This document shows positions 1 to 5,784 of a stretch of 12,272 bases of DNA, piece after piece. A program made the translations under genes and the position numbers. Within the stretch, counting starts at the first letter, position 1; every line of letters begins with the position of its first letter. Source of the stretch: Desulfosarcina sp. (GTDB lineage Bacteria > Desulfobacterota > Desulfobacteria > Desulfobacterales > Desulfosarcinaceae); contig JAGTUY010000117.1 in assembly GCA_018224455.1 (NCBI GenBank), positions 1 to 12,272 on the forward strand, given 5' to 3'. A model generated the notes under the pieces. The model searched no databases. It was not told the origin of the DNA and was given only the letters and a program-made list of their open reading frames with translations.

Positions 1-249
1 AAAAAGGCTATGGACACAATTTGTGAAAATCAGTTGCAAAGCTGCTCTAATTTTCAAAAAAGGGTCCTTTCCGGAGATGCCGCAGATGAAATTCTAAAGG
101 CCATTGAATCCGAAAACATAGACCTGATAATTTTGGGAACACATGGCCGAAAAGGATTGGAGCATGTGATCTTTGGAAGCGTAGCCGAAAACGTGGTTAA
201 GCAATCACCGGTTCCTGTACTTCCAATCAATCCTTACAAACTCAGTTGA
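1..249 (+). CDS. Universal stress protein (UspA family), C-terminal part, 5' end outside window
   Basis: The reading frame is open from the first base, so the gene probably begins upstream; an internal ATG at position 10 is not needed as a start. The visible ~82 residues are the second half of a Usp domain (full length usually 140-160 aa). The motif GTHGRKGLEHVIFGSVAENVV fits the G-x2-G-x9-G-S/T nucleotide-binding signature of ATP-binding Usp proteins, preceded by the beta strand DLIILG and followed by the final strand PVPVLPI. Usp proteins are cytoplasmic stress or energy-state proteins; the specific role cannot be told. It converges on the minus-strand activator gene with a 42-bp gap in which I see no convincing terminator. 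A second, broken Usp gene lies at 4429. The stretch is AT-richer than the ABC operon to the right. Confidence 0.85.
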   Translation, partial: KKAMDTICENQLQSCSNFQKRVLSGDAADEILKAIESENIDLIILGTHGRKGLEHVIFGSVAENVVKQSPVPVLPINPYKLS

Positions 250-291
250 GTTTACCTTACGTGCGCGTTTTGCCATTAAAATAACCCGTGA

Positions 292-1698
292 TTATTCTTC
301 TTTCTGGAGAGGGATTTCCCACTTTTTCATGTATTTCCAGATGGCCGTGCGGCTCAACCCGATCCGCCGCCCGACCTCAGCTTTGTTCCAGTCGCAGGTA
401 TCGAGGAGTTCGAGCAAGCCATCCCGGGTAACTTTTTTGTGCACCTTTACTTTTGCGTGGGGCGTGTCATACAAAATTCCCACGGTGTCGGGCTGGCGAA
501 TTTCAATGGGAAGTTCGGAGATATCGATCTCTCTGCGATGGCATAACACAAAAGCATGCTCGATGGCATTTTCCAGTTCACGAACGTTTCCCGGCCATGA
601 ATGATCCATGAATACGCGCATTACCGCCGTTGAAAAGCCGGCTATCTGTTTGCCTGTTTTTTTGTTCATGCTTTTAATGAAATGGTCCGCAAGAATCGGG
701 ATGTCCTCCCTGCGCTCGCGCAACGGTGGCAGGTGGATGGGGAATACTTTCAAACGGTAGTACAAATCCTCCCTGAAGAGCCCTTCCCGCACCCGGGCAT
801 ATAAATCCTTGTGCGTGGCCGTAATAATCCGGATGTCGATCTTATGTTTCCGCGAATCGCCCACACGTTCGACCTCTCTTTCCTGCAGCACCCGCAGGAG
901 CTTCACCTGAATATACGGACTCAGTTCACCGATTTCATCTAAAAAGATCGTCCCGCCGGAAGCTTCTTCAAAGCGTCCCATGCGATCCCGGTTGGCGCCG
1001 GTAAAAGAGCCCTTGACGTGGCCGAACAGTTCACTTTCCAGCAGGCTTTCGGACAGGGCGCTGCAGTTAACCGCCACCAGGGGGCCTTCCCGGCGGTCGC
1101 TGTTGAAATGGATCGCACCGGCAACAAGTTCTTTGCCGGTACCGCTATCCCCTTGAATCAGGATGGTCGCCTCGCTGGCGGCGGCCGCACGGATCGCCTC
1201 GAAGACCTTTTGCATGGCCCGGCTTTTGCCGATGATGTTGTCCATGCGGTGGATCTCTCCCAGTCGGAAAACGGCCTCTTCAACCTTTTTGCGCGCCCGC
1301 ATCAGTTCGGTCATGTCGGTGACCGTCTCGACGATGCCGAGGACCTGGCCGTCGTCGTTTTTAACCACGCTGGCATTTTTGATCACCGACACATCATGGC
1401 CATCCTTATGCCGCACATGGCACTCCTTGGCTTCCGACTGCCCTTTTTCCACGATCCGGCATTTTTCAATGCTGGCCGGACAGCTCTTGCCAAAACAGCG
1501 GCTGCACTCGAGCAACTGGCAGGTTTTACCCAGCGCCTCCTTGGCGGTATATCCGCTGATCCGCTCCATGGAGGGGTTCCAAGAAGAAATTCGTCCGGCG
1601 GCATCCATGGTGAACACCCCGTCGGCCATGGAGTCGATAATCCGGTTGACGAATCGTACATTCCAGATCTCATGAATCTTGTCGGTCATGGGAAGCAC
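292..1698 (-). CDS. PAS-domain sigma-54-dependent transcriptional activator (enhancer-binding protein) with cysteine-rich sensor
   Basis: This 468-aa activator has a PAS sensor at about residues 15-135, an AAA+ domain at about 153-380 and a Fis-type helix-turn-helix at about 437-460. AAA+ motifs are complete: Walker A GDSGTGKE (183-190), the sigma-54 contact loop as GSFTGA (230-235, Ser in place of the usual Ala), Walker B GGTIFLDE (248-255), and the arginine-finger region and WPGNVREL near 368-375. The PAS domain carries six cysteines at 60, 65, 68, 73, 80 and 93 (C-x4-C-x2-C-x4-C-x6-C-x12-C), suggesting a metal, Fe-S or thiol redox sensor; that is inference. There is no receiver domain, so a partner kinase is not expected. 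The start is uncertain: GTG at 1698 gives 468 aa and ATG at 1689 gives 465 aa, neither with a clear Shine-Dalgarno sequence. Three CGTTAC repeats sit 20-45 bp upstream, so the protein may repress its own gene while activating the divergent sigma-54 promoter. Confidence 0.93.
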   Translation of the reverse strand: MLPMTDKIHEIWNVRFVNRIIDSMADGVFTMDAAGRISSWNPSMERISGYTAKEALGKTCQLLECSRCFGKSCPASIEKCRIVEKGQSEAKECHVRHKDGHDVSVIKNASVVKNDDGQVLGIVETVTDMTELMRARKKVEEAVFRLGEIHRMDNIIGKSRAMQKVFEAIRAAAASEATILIQGDSGTGKELVAGAIHFNSDRREGPLVAVNCSALSESLLESELFGHVKGSFTGANRDRMGRFEEASGGTIFLDEIGELSPYIQVKLLRVLQEREVERVGDSRKHKIDIRIITATHKDLYARVREGLFREDLYYRLKVFPIHLPPLRERREDIPILADHFIKSMNKKTGKQIAGFSTAVMRVFMDHSWPGNVRELENAIEHAFVLCHRREIDISELPIEIRQPDTVGILYDTPHAKVKVHKKVTRDGLLELLDTCDWNKAEVGRRIGLSRTAIWKYMKKWEIPLQKEE

Positions 1699-1717
1699 GC
1701 TTTCAAAGTTGGGCTTG

Positions 1718-1743
1718 CGTTACAAAACGTTACCATGCGTTAC
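1718..1743. promoter_or_regulatory. Triple CGTTAC direct repeat, candidate enhancer (UAS) for the sigma-54 activator
   Basis: CGTTAC occurs at 1718-1723, 1728-1733 and 1738-1743, an exact 10-bp period that puts the copies on nearly the same helical face. The first two also form a dyad CGTT-ACAA-AACG. The array lies about 180-200 bp upstream of the -24/-12 site at 1921, the usual distance for activators working by DNA looping, and just upstream of the activator's own start. The same motif recurs at 5036-5079 before a second sigma-54-like site. Binding by the neighbouring activator is inference. Confidence 0.6.
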
Positions 1744-1786
1744 TTGTTGCAGCAGATTTCGGTTTCGGTCAAGAAAAATCGTATGT

Positions 1787-1816
1787 TGCCAAGACAATCC
1801 AAAATTTATCTTGGCA
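1787..1816. promoter_or_regulatory. 8+8 bp dyad, possible operator
   Basis: TGCCAAGA (1787-1794) and TCTTGGCA (1809-1816) are perfect inverted copies 14 bp apart, with half-site centres 22 bp (about two helical turns) apart. The dyad lies between the CGTTAC array and the -24/-12 promoter and inside the likely promoter region of the divergent activator gene. I found no second copy. It could bind another regulator or be chance. Confidence 0.35.
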
Positions 1817-1920
1817 TGATTCGTTGGACGCTTCACCTGAAGGGCATCCCCACGATTATTGATAGGAACGCAGCATAATGAGCCCACCTTTAGGAAAGGC
1901 AAACTGTTTTTAAGTAAAAC

Positions 1921-1934
1921 GGCACTATAAATGC
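1921..1934 (+). promoter_or_regulatory. Sigma-54 (-24/-12) promoter
   Basis: GGCAC at 1921-1925, five bases, then ATGC at 1931-1934 gives the invariant GG-N10-GC spacing and matches the consensus TGGCAC-N5-TTGC well. Transcription would begin near 1946, leaving a ~30-nt leader that contains GAGGAGG (1964-1970) six bases before the ATG at 1977. A sigma-54 activator gene and a repeat array at looping distance lie immediately upstream. Confidence 0.7.
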
Positions 1935-1976
1935 AGTAATTCAAACCAACCCAACCTAAAACAGAGGAGGTGCCGC

Positions 1977-2240
1977 ATGTTTGCATTGATCTATGACACC
2001 CGCGAATTGGACAAACCTCAAAAAAGAGTGCTTTCCGTGCATAAAACCCGGCAAACCGCCGAACGCGCATTGGAAATACGAATGGTCCGGTTAGGTAAAA
2101 AAGTGGAGGAATGTGACACCCGCATTGTCTGGGTTAAACGAAAGGTACAGCGTGAAGATGTGGTGATCGATAAAGACTTTTCAACCTGGAAACCGGGCGA
2201 AAAAATTCCCTATGGGGAGCTTCATCCGGACTGTGACTGA
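1977..2240 (+). CDS. Small uncharacterised protein, 87 aa
   Basis: The protein is basic in the middle (about residues 13-62, rich in Lys/Arg) and has an acidic, Pro/Gly-containing tail ending HPDCD. The N-terminal FALIYDTRE looks like a beta strand and the segment around 20-40 is probably helical. Cysteines are at 46 and 86; there is no signal peptide or membrane segment. The start is well fixed by GAGGAGG six bases upstream. I do not recognise the family. It is the first gene downstream of the sigma-54 promoter at 1921, so it is probably under the neighbouring PAS activator. The OsmC/flavoprotein pair follows after 241 bp on the same strand, with no obvious terminator between, so readthrough is possible. 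Confidence 0.8.
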   Translation: MFALIYDTRELDKPQKRVLSVHKTRQTAERALEIRMVRLGKKVEECDTRIVWVKRKVQREDVVIDKDFSTWKPGEKIPYGELHPDCD

Positions 2241-2311
2241 CGAAAAAATACAGCGTTGCACCGTTCTCCCAATTTTCCACTGACCATACAGGTTCATCTC
2301 CCAACCGTACC

Positions 2312-2340
2312 TTGACCTGGAGTGCCCGGTAAATTATACC
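2312..2340 (+). promoter_or_regulatory. Possible sigma-70 promoter for the OsmC/flavoprotein pair
   Basis: TTGACC (2312-2317) is followed after 17 bases by TATACC (2335-2340). The -35 match is good and the -10 match is partial. It would place the start near 2347, giving a structured leader of about 135 nt before the ATG at 2482. Confidence 0.35.
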
Positions 2341-2344
2341 TGTA

Positions 2345-2389
2345 GCGTACCCGTCCGTTGGTGTGACGACACTCGTACGCAGGACGGGT
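2345..2389 (+). other. Leader with two overlapping inverted repeats (alternative hairpins)
   Basis: GCGTAC (2345-2350) pairs with GTACGC (2375-2380), enclosing an inner GTGT/ACAC pair (2361-2364 with 2369-2372). ACCCGTCC (2349-2356) pairs perfectly with GGACGGGT (2382-2389). The left arms share bases 2349-2350, so the two outer hairpins exclude each other in full-length form. This arrangement is typical of attenuators or switch-like leaders, but no known riboswitch class is recognised. A small CGC-GATA-GCG hairpin follows at about 2407-2416. Confidence 0.35.
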
Positions 2390-2481
2390 GTCTTGCCTGT
2401 TGCACCGCGATAGCGAGCGAACTGGAAATAGCTTTTGATCCTTAAGGTCCTTGCGAACACCACAATACTGGAGAATTGACA

Positions 2482-2880
2482 ATGGAGATGCAGATTCATT
2501 TTCCCGGCGGAAAGCGCGTAACTTCGATCTACAAAGGATTTACCGTTGAGACGGATCAACCAAAAAGCGAAGGAGGCGATGACTCCGCCCCCGAACCCTA
2601 TGACCTGTTTCTTTCATCTATCGGCACATGTGCCGGGGTTTATATCGTTTATTTCTGTGAAAGCCGCGACATTCCCACCGACGATATAACCATGGCGTTG
2701 CGTTTCGAGCGAAACGAAAAATCGCACCTGATGGAAAAGATAGCCATAGCAATCAACTTACCGCCCGCATTCCCTGACAAATACCGCAAGGCGGTGATTC
2801 GGGCGGCGGAGATGTGCACTGTCAAACGCAACCTAATCCATCCACCGGAAATTCTGGTGACAGCAAATGGTGAACCATGA
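2482..2880 (+). CDS. OsmC-like thiol protein (OsmC/YhfA family), 132 aa
   Basis: The start chosen is ATG at 2482, with GGAG at 2470-2473 eight bases before it; an upstream in-frame TTG at 2476 is too close to that site. The pattern PEPYDLFLSSIGTC (38-50) and AEMCTVKRNL (109-118) corresponds to the two conserved cysteine regions of OsmC-fold proteins, giving C50 and C112 as the likely reactive pair; C59 is extra. OsmC-type proteins are cytoplasmic dimers that reduce organic hydroperoxides or handle reactive sulfur and thiol compounds; the substrate here is unknown. Its stop overlaps the next start by ATGA (2877-2880), so it is probably translationally coupled to the CoA-disulfide-reductase-like flavoprotein. 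That pairing favours a thiol or persulfide role. Confidence 0.85.
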   Translation: MEMQIHFPGGKRVTSIYKGFTVETDQPKSEGGDDSAPEPYDLFLSSIGTCAGVYIVYFCESRDIPTDDITMALRFERNEKSHLMEKIAIAINLPPAFPDKYRKAVIRAAEMCTVKRNLIHPPEILVTANGEP

Positions 2881-4217
2881 AATTCGTGATCATCGGAGGA
2901 GATGCCGCCGGCATGAGTGCCGCCAGCCGGGCCAAACGAACCATACCGGAGATGGACGTCATTGTTTTGGAAAAAACGGAAGATGTCTCCTACAGCGCCT
3001 GCGGCATGCCCTACAACATTGCGGATTCGGGCCGTGACATCGATGACCTGGTGGTCAGGTCCGCCGATGTCTTTCGTAAAAAGCAGGGGATCGATCTGTT
3101 TACCGGCTACCGTGCCGAAACTATCGACACAAAAAATTGCACGGTCACCGGTACCATGGAGAACCGTGAACCGTTCCGATTTTTTTATGATCGTTTATTG
3201 ATCGCCACGGGTGGGCGGCCGATCATTCCGGATCTGCCCGGATTTGATCAACCCGGTGTGGTGGCGTTGAAAAGCCTTGCCGATGGCAGACGCATGAAAG
3301 ACTACATACAATCAAACCAAGTCAAAAAAACAGTAGTCATCGGCATGGGCTACGTCGGGCTGGAAATGGCCGAAGCGCTTCGAGAGAGAAGCATCGAGGT
3401 CGAGATGGTCAAACCCGGTCCCGATCTCTTGCCGTGGATGCCACGAGAGCTGGCGGCGGTCGTCCGGCAGGAACTGGACACCAACCAGGTCAATTTGCAT
3501 CTCGGTTGCCAGATTAAGGGGATCGAGAAAACCGCCGACCAGCTTCACATCGTCTGCAATGATCGACGCTTGACGGCAGATATGGTTTTGGTCGCCATCG
3601 GCATCGAACCGAACAGCAGGCTGGCCGCCGATGCCGGCATTGTGACGGGGGTCGGCAACGCGATCGCCGTAAACCACAAATTGCAGACCTCGAACGTGGC
3701 GGTCTATGCGGCAGGGGATTGTGCCGACGCCTATCATGTGGTTACCGGCCAAAAGACGTGGATTCCCCTGGCCCTGCGTGCCAACCGGGCCGGGTGGGCC
3801 GTGGCGGACAATGTCTGCGGCGAAGCGACACGGCTCGAGGGTGTTGCCGGCACGGCCGTATTCAAGGTATTCAACCTGGAAGTGGCCCGCACCGGTTTGT
3901 CTCTTGAAGAATCGCACCGATACGGATTTGAGCCGGTTGACGTAACCATCAAAAGCCGATCTCGTGCCCACGCCCACCCCGGGGCCGAAACGATTTGGGT
4001 GCATATGATTGGTGACAACAAAAGCGGGCGGCTACTGGGCGCCCAGATGGTCGGCCGCGAAGGTGTCGCCCACCGCATCAATGCCGCTGCCGTGGCTTTG
4101 CACGGGGCAATGTCGGTGGCATCATTCTCTCAAACCGACCTGGCCTACGCTCCACCTTTTGGTCCGGTATGGGATCCGCTGCTCACCGCCGCCAACCAGT
4201 TACTCAAGAAGATGTAG
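2877..4217 (+). CDS. FAD-dependent pyridine nucleotide-disulfide oxidoreductase, CoA-disulfide reductase / NADH oxidase family
   Basis: The 446-aa length is standard for single-domain members (about 440-460 aa). The N-terminal FAD site is GGDAAGMSAA (7-16). SYSACGMPY (38-46) supplies the single redox cysteine C42, the equivalent of the active-site Cys of CoA-disulfide reductase and NADH oxidase. The NAD(P) site is VVIGMGYVGLEMAEAL (153-168), and the second FAD motif is VYAAGDCAD (276-284). The C-terminal dimerisation domain ends with DLAYAPPFGPVWDP (421-434), containing Y424 as in CoA-disulfide reductases. No rhodanese domain is attached, unlike the CoADR-RHD fusions that reduce CoA persulfide or polysulfide. 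The enzyme should be cytoplasmic, using NAD(P)H to reduce a disulfide, persulfide or O2; which one is not determinable. Coupling to the OsmC-like gene supports low-molecular-weight thiol or sulfane-sulfur metabolism. Confidence 0.92.
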   Translation: MKFVIIGGDAAGMSAASRAKRTIPEMDVIVLEKTEDVSYSACGMPYNIADSGRDIDDLVVRSADVFRKKQGIDLFTGYRAETIDTKNCTVTGTMENREPFRFFYDRLLIATGGRPIIPDLPGFDQPGVVALKSLADGRRMKDYIQSNQVKKTVVIGMGYVGLEMAEALRERSIEVEMVKPGPDLLPWMPRELAAVVRQELDTNQVNLHLGCQIKGIEKTADQLHIVCNDRRLTADMVLVAIGIEPNSRLAADAGIVTGVGNAIAVNHKLQTSNVAVYAAGDCADAYHVVTGQKTWIPLALRANRAGWAVADNVCGEATRLEGVAGTAVFKVFNLEVARTGLSLEESHRYGFEPVDVTIKSRSRAHAHPGAETIWVHMIGDNKSGRLLGAQMVGREGVAHRINAAAVALHGAMSVASFSQTDLAYAPPFGPVWDPLLTAANQLLKKM

Positions 4218-4373
4218 CCGCGTGTTCCCGCGGGCCTTGGCCAATAAGCCGCCCCACCATTCGCATCGCCGTGGCTTGAATATTGATGGTCCGGAAAAAT
4301 ATAGCCTGTGGGCCGTCGGGTTGTTTCTTGTCGGCGTGTTGCCCAAAAACAGCGAACGCCGCAGGTCAATCGG

Positions 4374-4383
4374 CCCCCCCCCC
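4374..4383. repeat. C10 homopolymer in a gene-poor stretch
   Basis: Ten consecutive C residues lie between the flavoprotein stop (4217) and the broken Usp gene. The surrounding 4218-4428 has no convincing gene. One frame there (about 4285-4350) contains a short hydrophobic segment, WAVGLFLVGVL, but no start or family match is seen. Such tracts are slippage-prone and are common sites of assembly error. Confidence 0.6.
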
Positions 4384-4428
4384 GAAAAACTTGCCACGGT
4401 CACGGAACTTACCACCCGACTGACGACG

Positions 4429-4858
4429 GTGGACGAGCCGAAAGTTCCACCAATTCAAAAAATCCTGTATGCAACCGACCTTTCCGATACGGCCCGCCCA
4501 TGCGGTCCGTTACGCCTTCAGCATTGGCAACGGTTCTGGTGCCTCGGTAACGTTGCTCCATGTCATCCCGGATGTTCTCGACGCACTTTCCAGGGACGCC
4601 GGCATCGACCTGGCCGATCATATAGGCAAAAAAGCGCGGGCAGATTTTCATATCAACGGCATCGAAAAAGACAAAGAAACTAGATATCAGCGCATCCGGG
4701 AGACATCACGCCTTGTGTCCCAAGAAATCCCCTGCTGCCCGCTGACCGAGGACGATGTGGTTGTCAAAATCGGCAACCCGGTCAAGCAGATTGTAGCGAC
4801 GGCGCAGGAAGGCGACTTCGATCTCATCATCATGGGAAACCACGGCCATGGAAAAATG
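4429..4858 (+). pseudogene. Universal stress protein, frameshifted and 3'-truncated
   Basis: A Usp N-terminus, IQKILYATDLSDTAR, is read in one frame. The fold continues as HAVRYAFSIGNGSGASVTLL in the next frame, so one extra base (a C in the run near 4497-4502) breaks the gene. The rest is good Usp sequence to VKQIVATAQEGDFDLIIMGNHGHGK, the first half of the ATP-binding motif. The expected GSVA...PVLVV ending is absent because the sequence passes directly into a flavoprotein N-terminus at about 4856. The start is uncertain; GTG at 4429 is in frame, without a clear Shine-Dalgarno sequence. A sequencing error could explain the frameshift but not the missing 3' end. Confidence 0.75.
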
Positions 4859-5071
4859 GAGGAACGACAAGTCGTGATGATTGGCGGTGGCCCGGCCGGG
4901 CGCACCATCGTTCATATGCTCCATGGCTCCGGCCAAAACATGTCCGTAACACTGCCTGCTTTCCCCAAAGTCTACCACCGGCGTTCACGCACATGGTCGA
5001 AAAAATACATCCCGGCACAATCATCACCCAACAAACGTTACCTAACGTTAACCCTACGCCTATCTAACTGA
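4856..5071 (+). pseudogene. N-terminal fragment of a second FAD/NAD-dependent oxidoreductase
   Basis: From ATG 4856 the frame reads MEERQVVMIGGGPAGRTIVH and continues to about MSVTL (4954). This is a classic Rossmann GGGPAG dinucleotide-binding N-terminus followed by helix and strand. It has only about 33 recognisable codons against 350-450 for such enzymes. The rest, to the stop at 5071, is basic and protein-unlike. A different frame over 4954-5068 reads a more protein-like tail including FTHMVEKIHPGTIIT, perhaps the remnant of another end. The open frame is fused in phase to the Usp remnant, suggesting that deletions joined neighbouring genes. It is unlikely to encode a working enzyme. Confidence 0.6.
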
Positions 5072-5079
5072 AAGTAACG
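5036..5079. promoter_or_regulatory. Second CGTTAC-type element, candidate enhancer
   Basis: CGTTAC (5036-5041) and CGTTAA (5046-5051) again have 10-bp spacing, and ACGTTA-CC-TAACGT (5035-5048) is a perfect dyad. An inverted copy, GTAACG, lies at 5074-5079. Over 16 bases the core matches the site at 1718 in 13 positions (CGTTAC-NN-AACGTTA). The element is 165-190 bp upstream of the promoter-like site at 5208. Confidence 0.55.
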
Positions 5080-5145
5080 ATAACAATCTACGCTTACTAC
5101 CAACCTCGGTCCCTCAAGGAATTTGTCCATATGGCGATCAACCTG

Positions 5146-5160
5146 ATAACAGTCTGTTAT
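5146..5160. promoter_or_regulatory. AT-rich palindrome
   Basis: ATAACAG-T-CTGTTAT is a perfect 7+7 bp palindrome followed by a T-rich stretch (5161-5190). It could be an operator, a weak terminator for decayed upstream genes, or part of a bendable region between the CGTTAC element and the -24/-12 site. None of these is proved. Confidence 0.3.
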
Positions 5161-5207
5161 TAATGTTTTTTATTATTTTCTCAATTGTTTTTACGGTTTC
5201 GCCTTTG

Positions 5208-5222
5208 TGGCACAAAAATTGA
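5208..5222 (+). promoter_or_regulatory. Probable sigma-54 (-24/-12) promoter
   Basis: TGGCAC (5208-5213), five A residues, then TTGA (5219-5222). The -24 half is a perfect match; at -12 the consensus GC is GA. Spacing is correct (GG-N10-GA). Transcription would begin near 5234, leaving a ~140-nt leader before the ATG at 5375. The matching upstream element at 5036-5079 raises confidence. Confidence 0.5.
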
Positions 5223-5374
5223 TTAAGCCTATAAGTAGTTTTCGCATTGAGGCCTCACAACCGTCTCTTTACCTTATCACCACATTCGGAGCGGAACCGA
5301 TTGGTTTGTTAACACGAGCACAATTGGTAATGTCCCGGATAAGAACGCAAACCATAAAAAAGGAGGACCTCGTC

Positions 5375-5692
5375 ATGAAGGCAAAAAACTGCTGCAAAAC
5401 GATGGAAATGGAACTCACCGGCTGGAAAGCCATCGTTTACGATATCGCTCGTAAAATGGACGCCCTGCCCGGTGGCGAAAAAGAAAAGATTCTTCCCAAC
5501 ATCGAAGACCTGCACATCCTTATCGCTGAAATGGACGACCGAATCGATCAGATCCGCGAAAACTGCACACCGGAAACCGGAATAGACGATATTCAGGCCG
5601 AGCGGGCAGCGTTCAACAATTCAATCTCCACGCTTCGCGTAACAACGGAAGAAGCCATGCGGGGACTGGGTGGCGGCAACTTCGGTGGATAA
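5375..5692 (+). CDS. Small uncharacterised helical protein, 105 aa
   Basis: The start at ATG 5375 is set by AGGAGG (5361-5366) eight bases upstream; an in-frame GTG at 5207 overlaps the promoter and is rejected. The protein is acidic and probably mostly helical, with heptad-like hydrophobic spacing over about residues 15-95. It has a Cys-Cys pair at 6-7, a third Cys at 64, and a glycine-rich end, GLGGGNFGG. There is no signal peptide or membrane segment. I do not recognise the family. It appears to be a single-gene unit, with a sigma-54-like promoter upstream and a hairpin terminator (5725-5753) downstream. The shared enhancer motif suggests co-regulation with the 87-aa gene at 1977. Confidence 0.82.
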   Translation: MKAKNCCKTMEMELTGWKAIVYDIARKMDALPGGEKEKILPNIEDLHILIAEMDDRIDQIRENCTPETGIDDIQAERAAFNNSISTLRVTTEEAMRGLGGGNFGG

Positions 5693-5724
5693 ATGCCTCA
5701 ACCCGTTTCGATAAATGATCATTG

Positions 5725-5753
5725 AGGGCGGCAATGTTCGGGATTGCCGCCCT
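5725..5753 (+). terminator. Hairpin terminator after the 105-aa gene
   Basis: AGGGCGGCAAT (5725-5735) and ATTGCCGCCCT (5743-5753) form a perfect 11-bp, GC-rich stem with a 7-nt loop, 32 bp after the stop codon. The tail TAAGTTT is only moderately U-rich. Confidence 0.75.
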
Positions 5754-5784
5754 TAAGTTTACCAATGAGGCCAGGAGAATGGCA

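Noticed and set aside
1018..1878. Long plus-strand open frame (286 codons) antisense to the sigma-54 activator
   Set aside because: It is a shadow of the GC-rich activator gene: no ribosome-binding site, no recognisable domain, and it runs through the CGTTAC regulatory region.
3312..4004. 230-codon minus-strand open frame opposite the flavoprotein
   Set aside because: The plus-strand flavoprotein is complete and motif-rich; the antisense frame has no family features or start signals.
4285..4350. Short hydrophobic peptide (WAVGLFLVGVL) as a small membrane protein gene
   Set aside because: No ribosome-binding site or start codon is convincing and the region is decayed; one hydrophobic run is not enough.
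4531..4560. GTAACG inside the broken Usp gene (about 4536-4541) as another activator site
   Set aside because: It is a single hexamer in coding-derived sequence without the 10-bp repeat or a promoter at looping distance; chance is sufficient.
5207..5374. N-terminal extension of the 105-aa protein from GTG 5207
   Set aside because: That GTG lies within the TGGCAC of the -24 element, while ATG 5375 has a strong Shine-Dalgarno sequence at correct spacing.
5722..5784. Extended thioredoxin start at TTG 5722
   Set aside because: The extension is the terminator hairpin sequence; AGGAG before ATG 5785 and the family N-terminus favour the shorter form.
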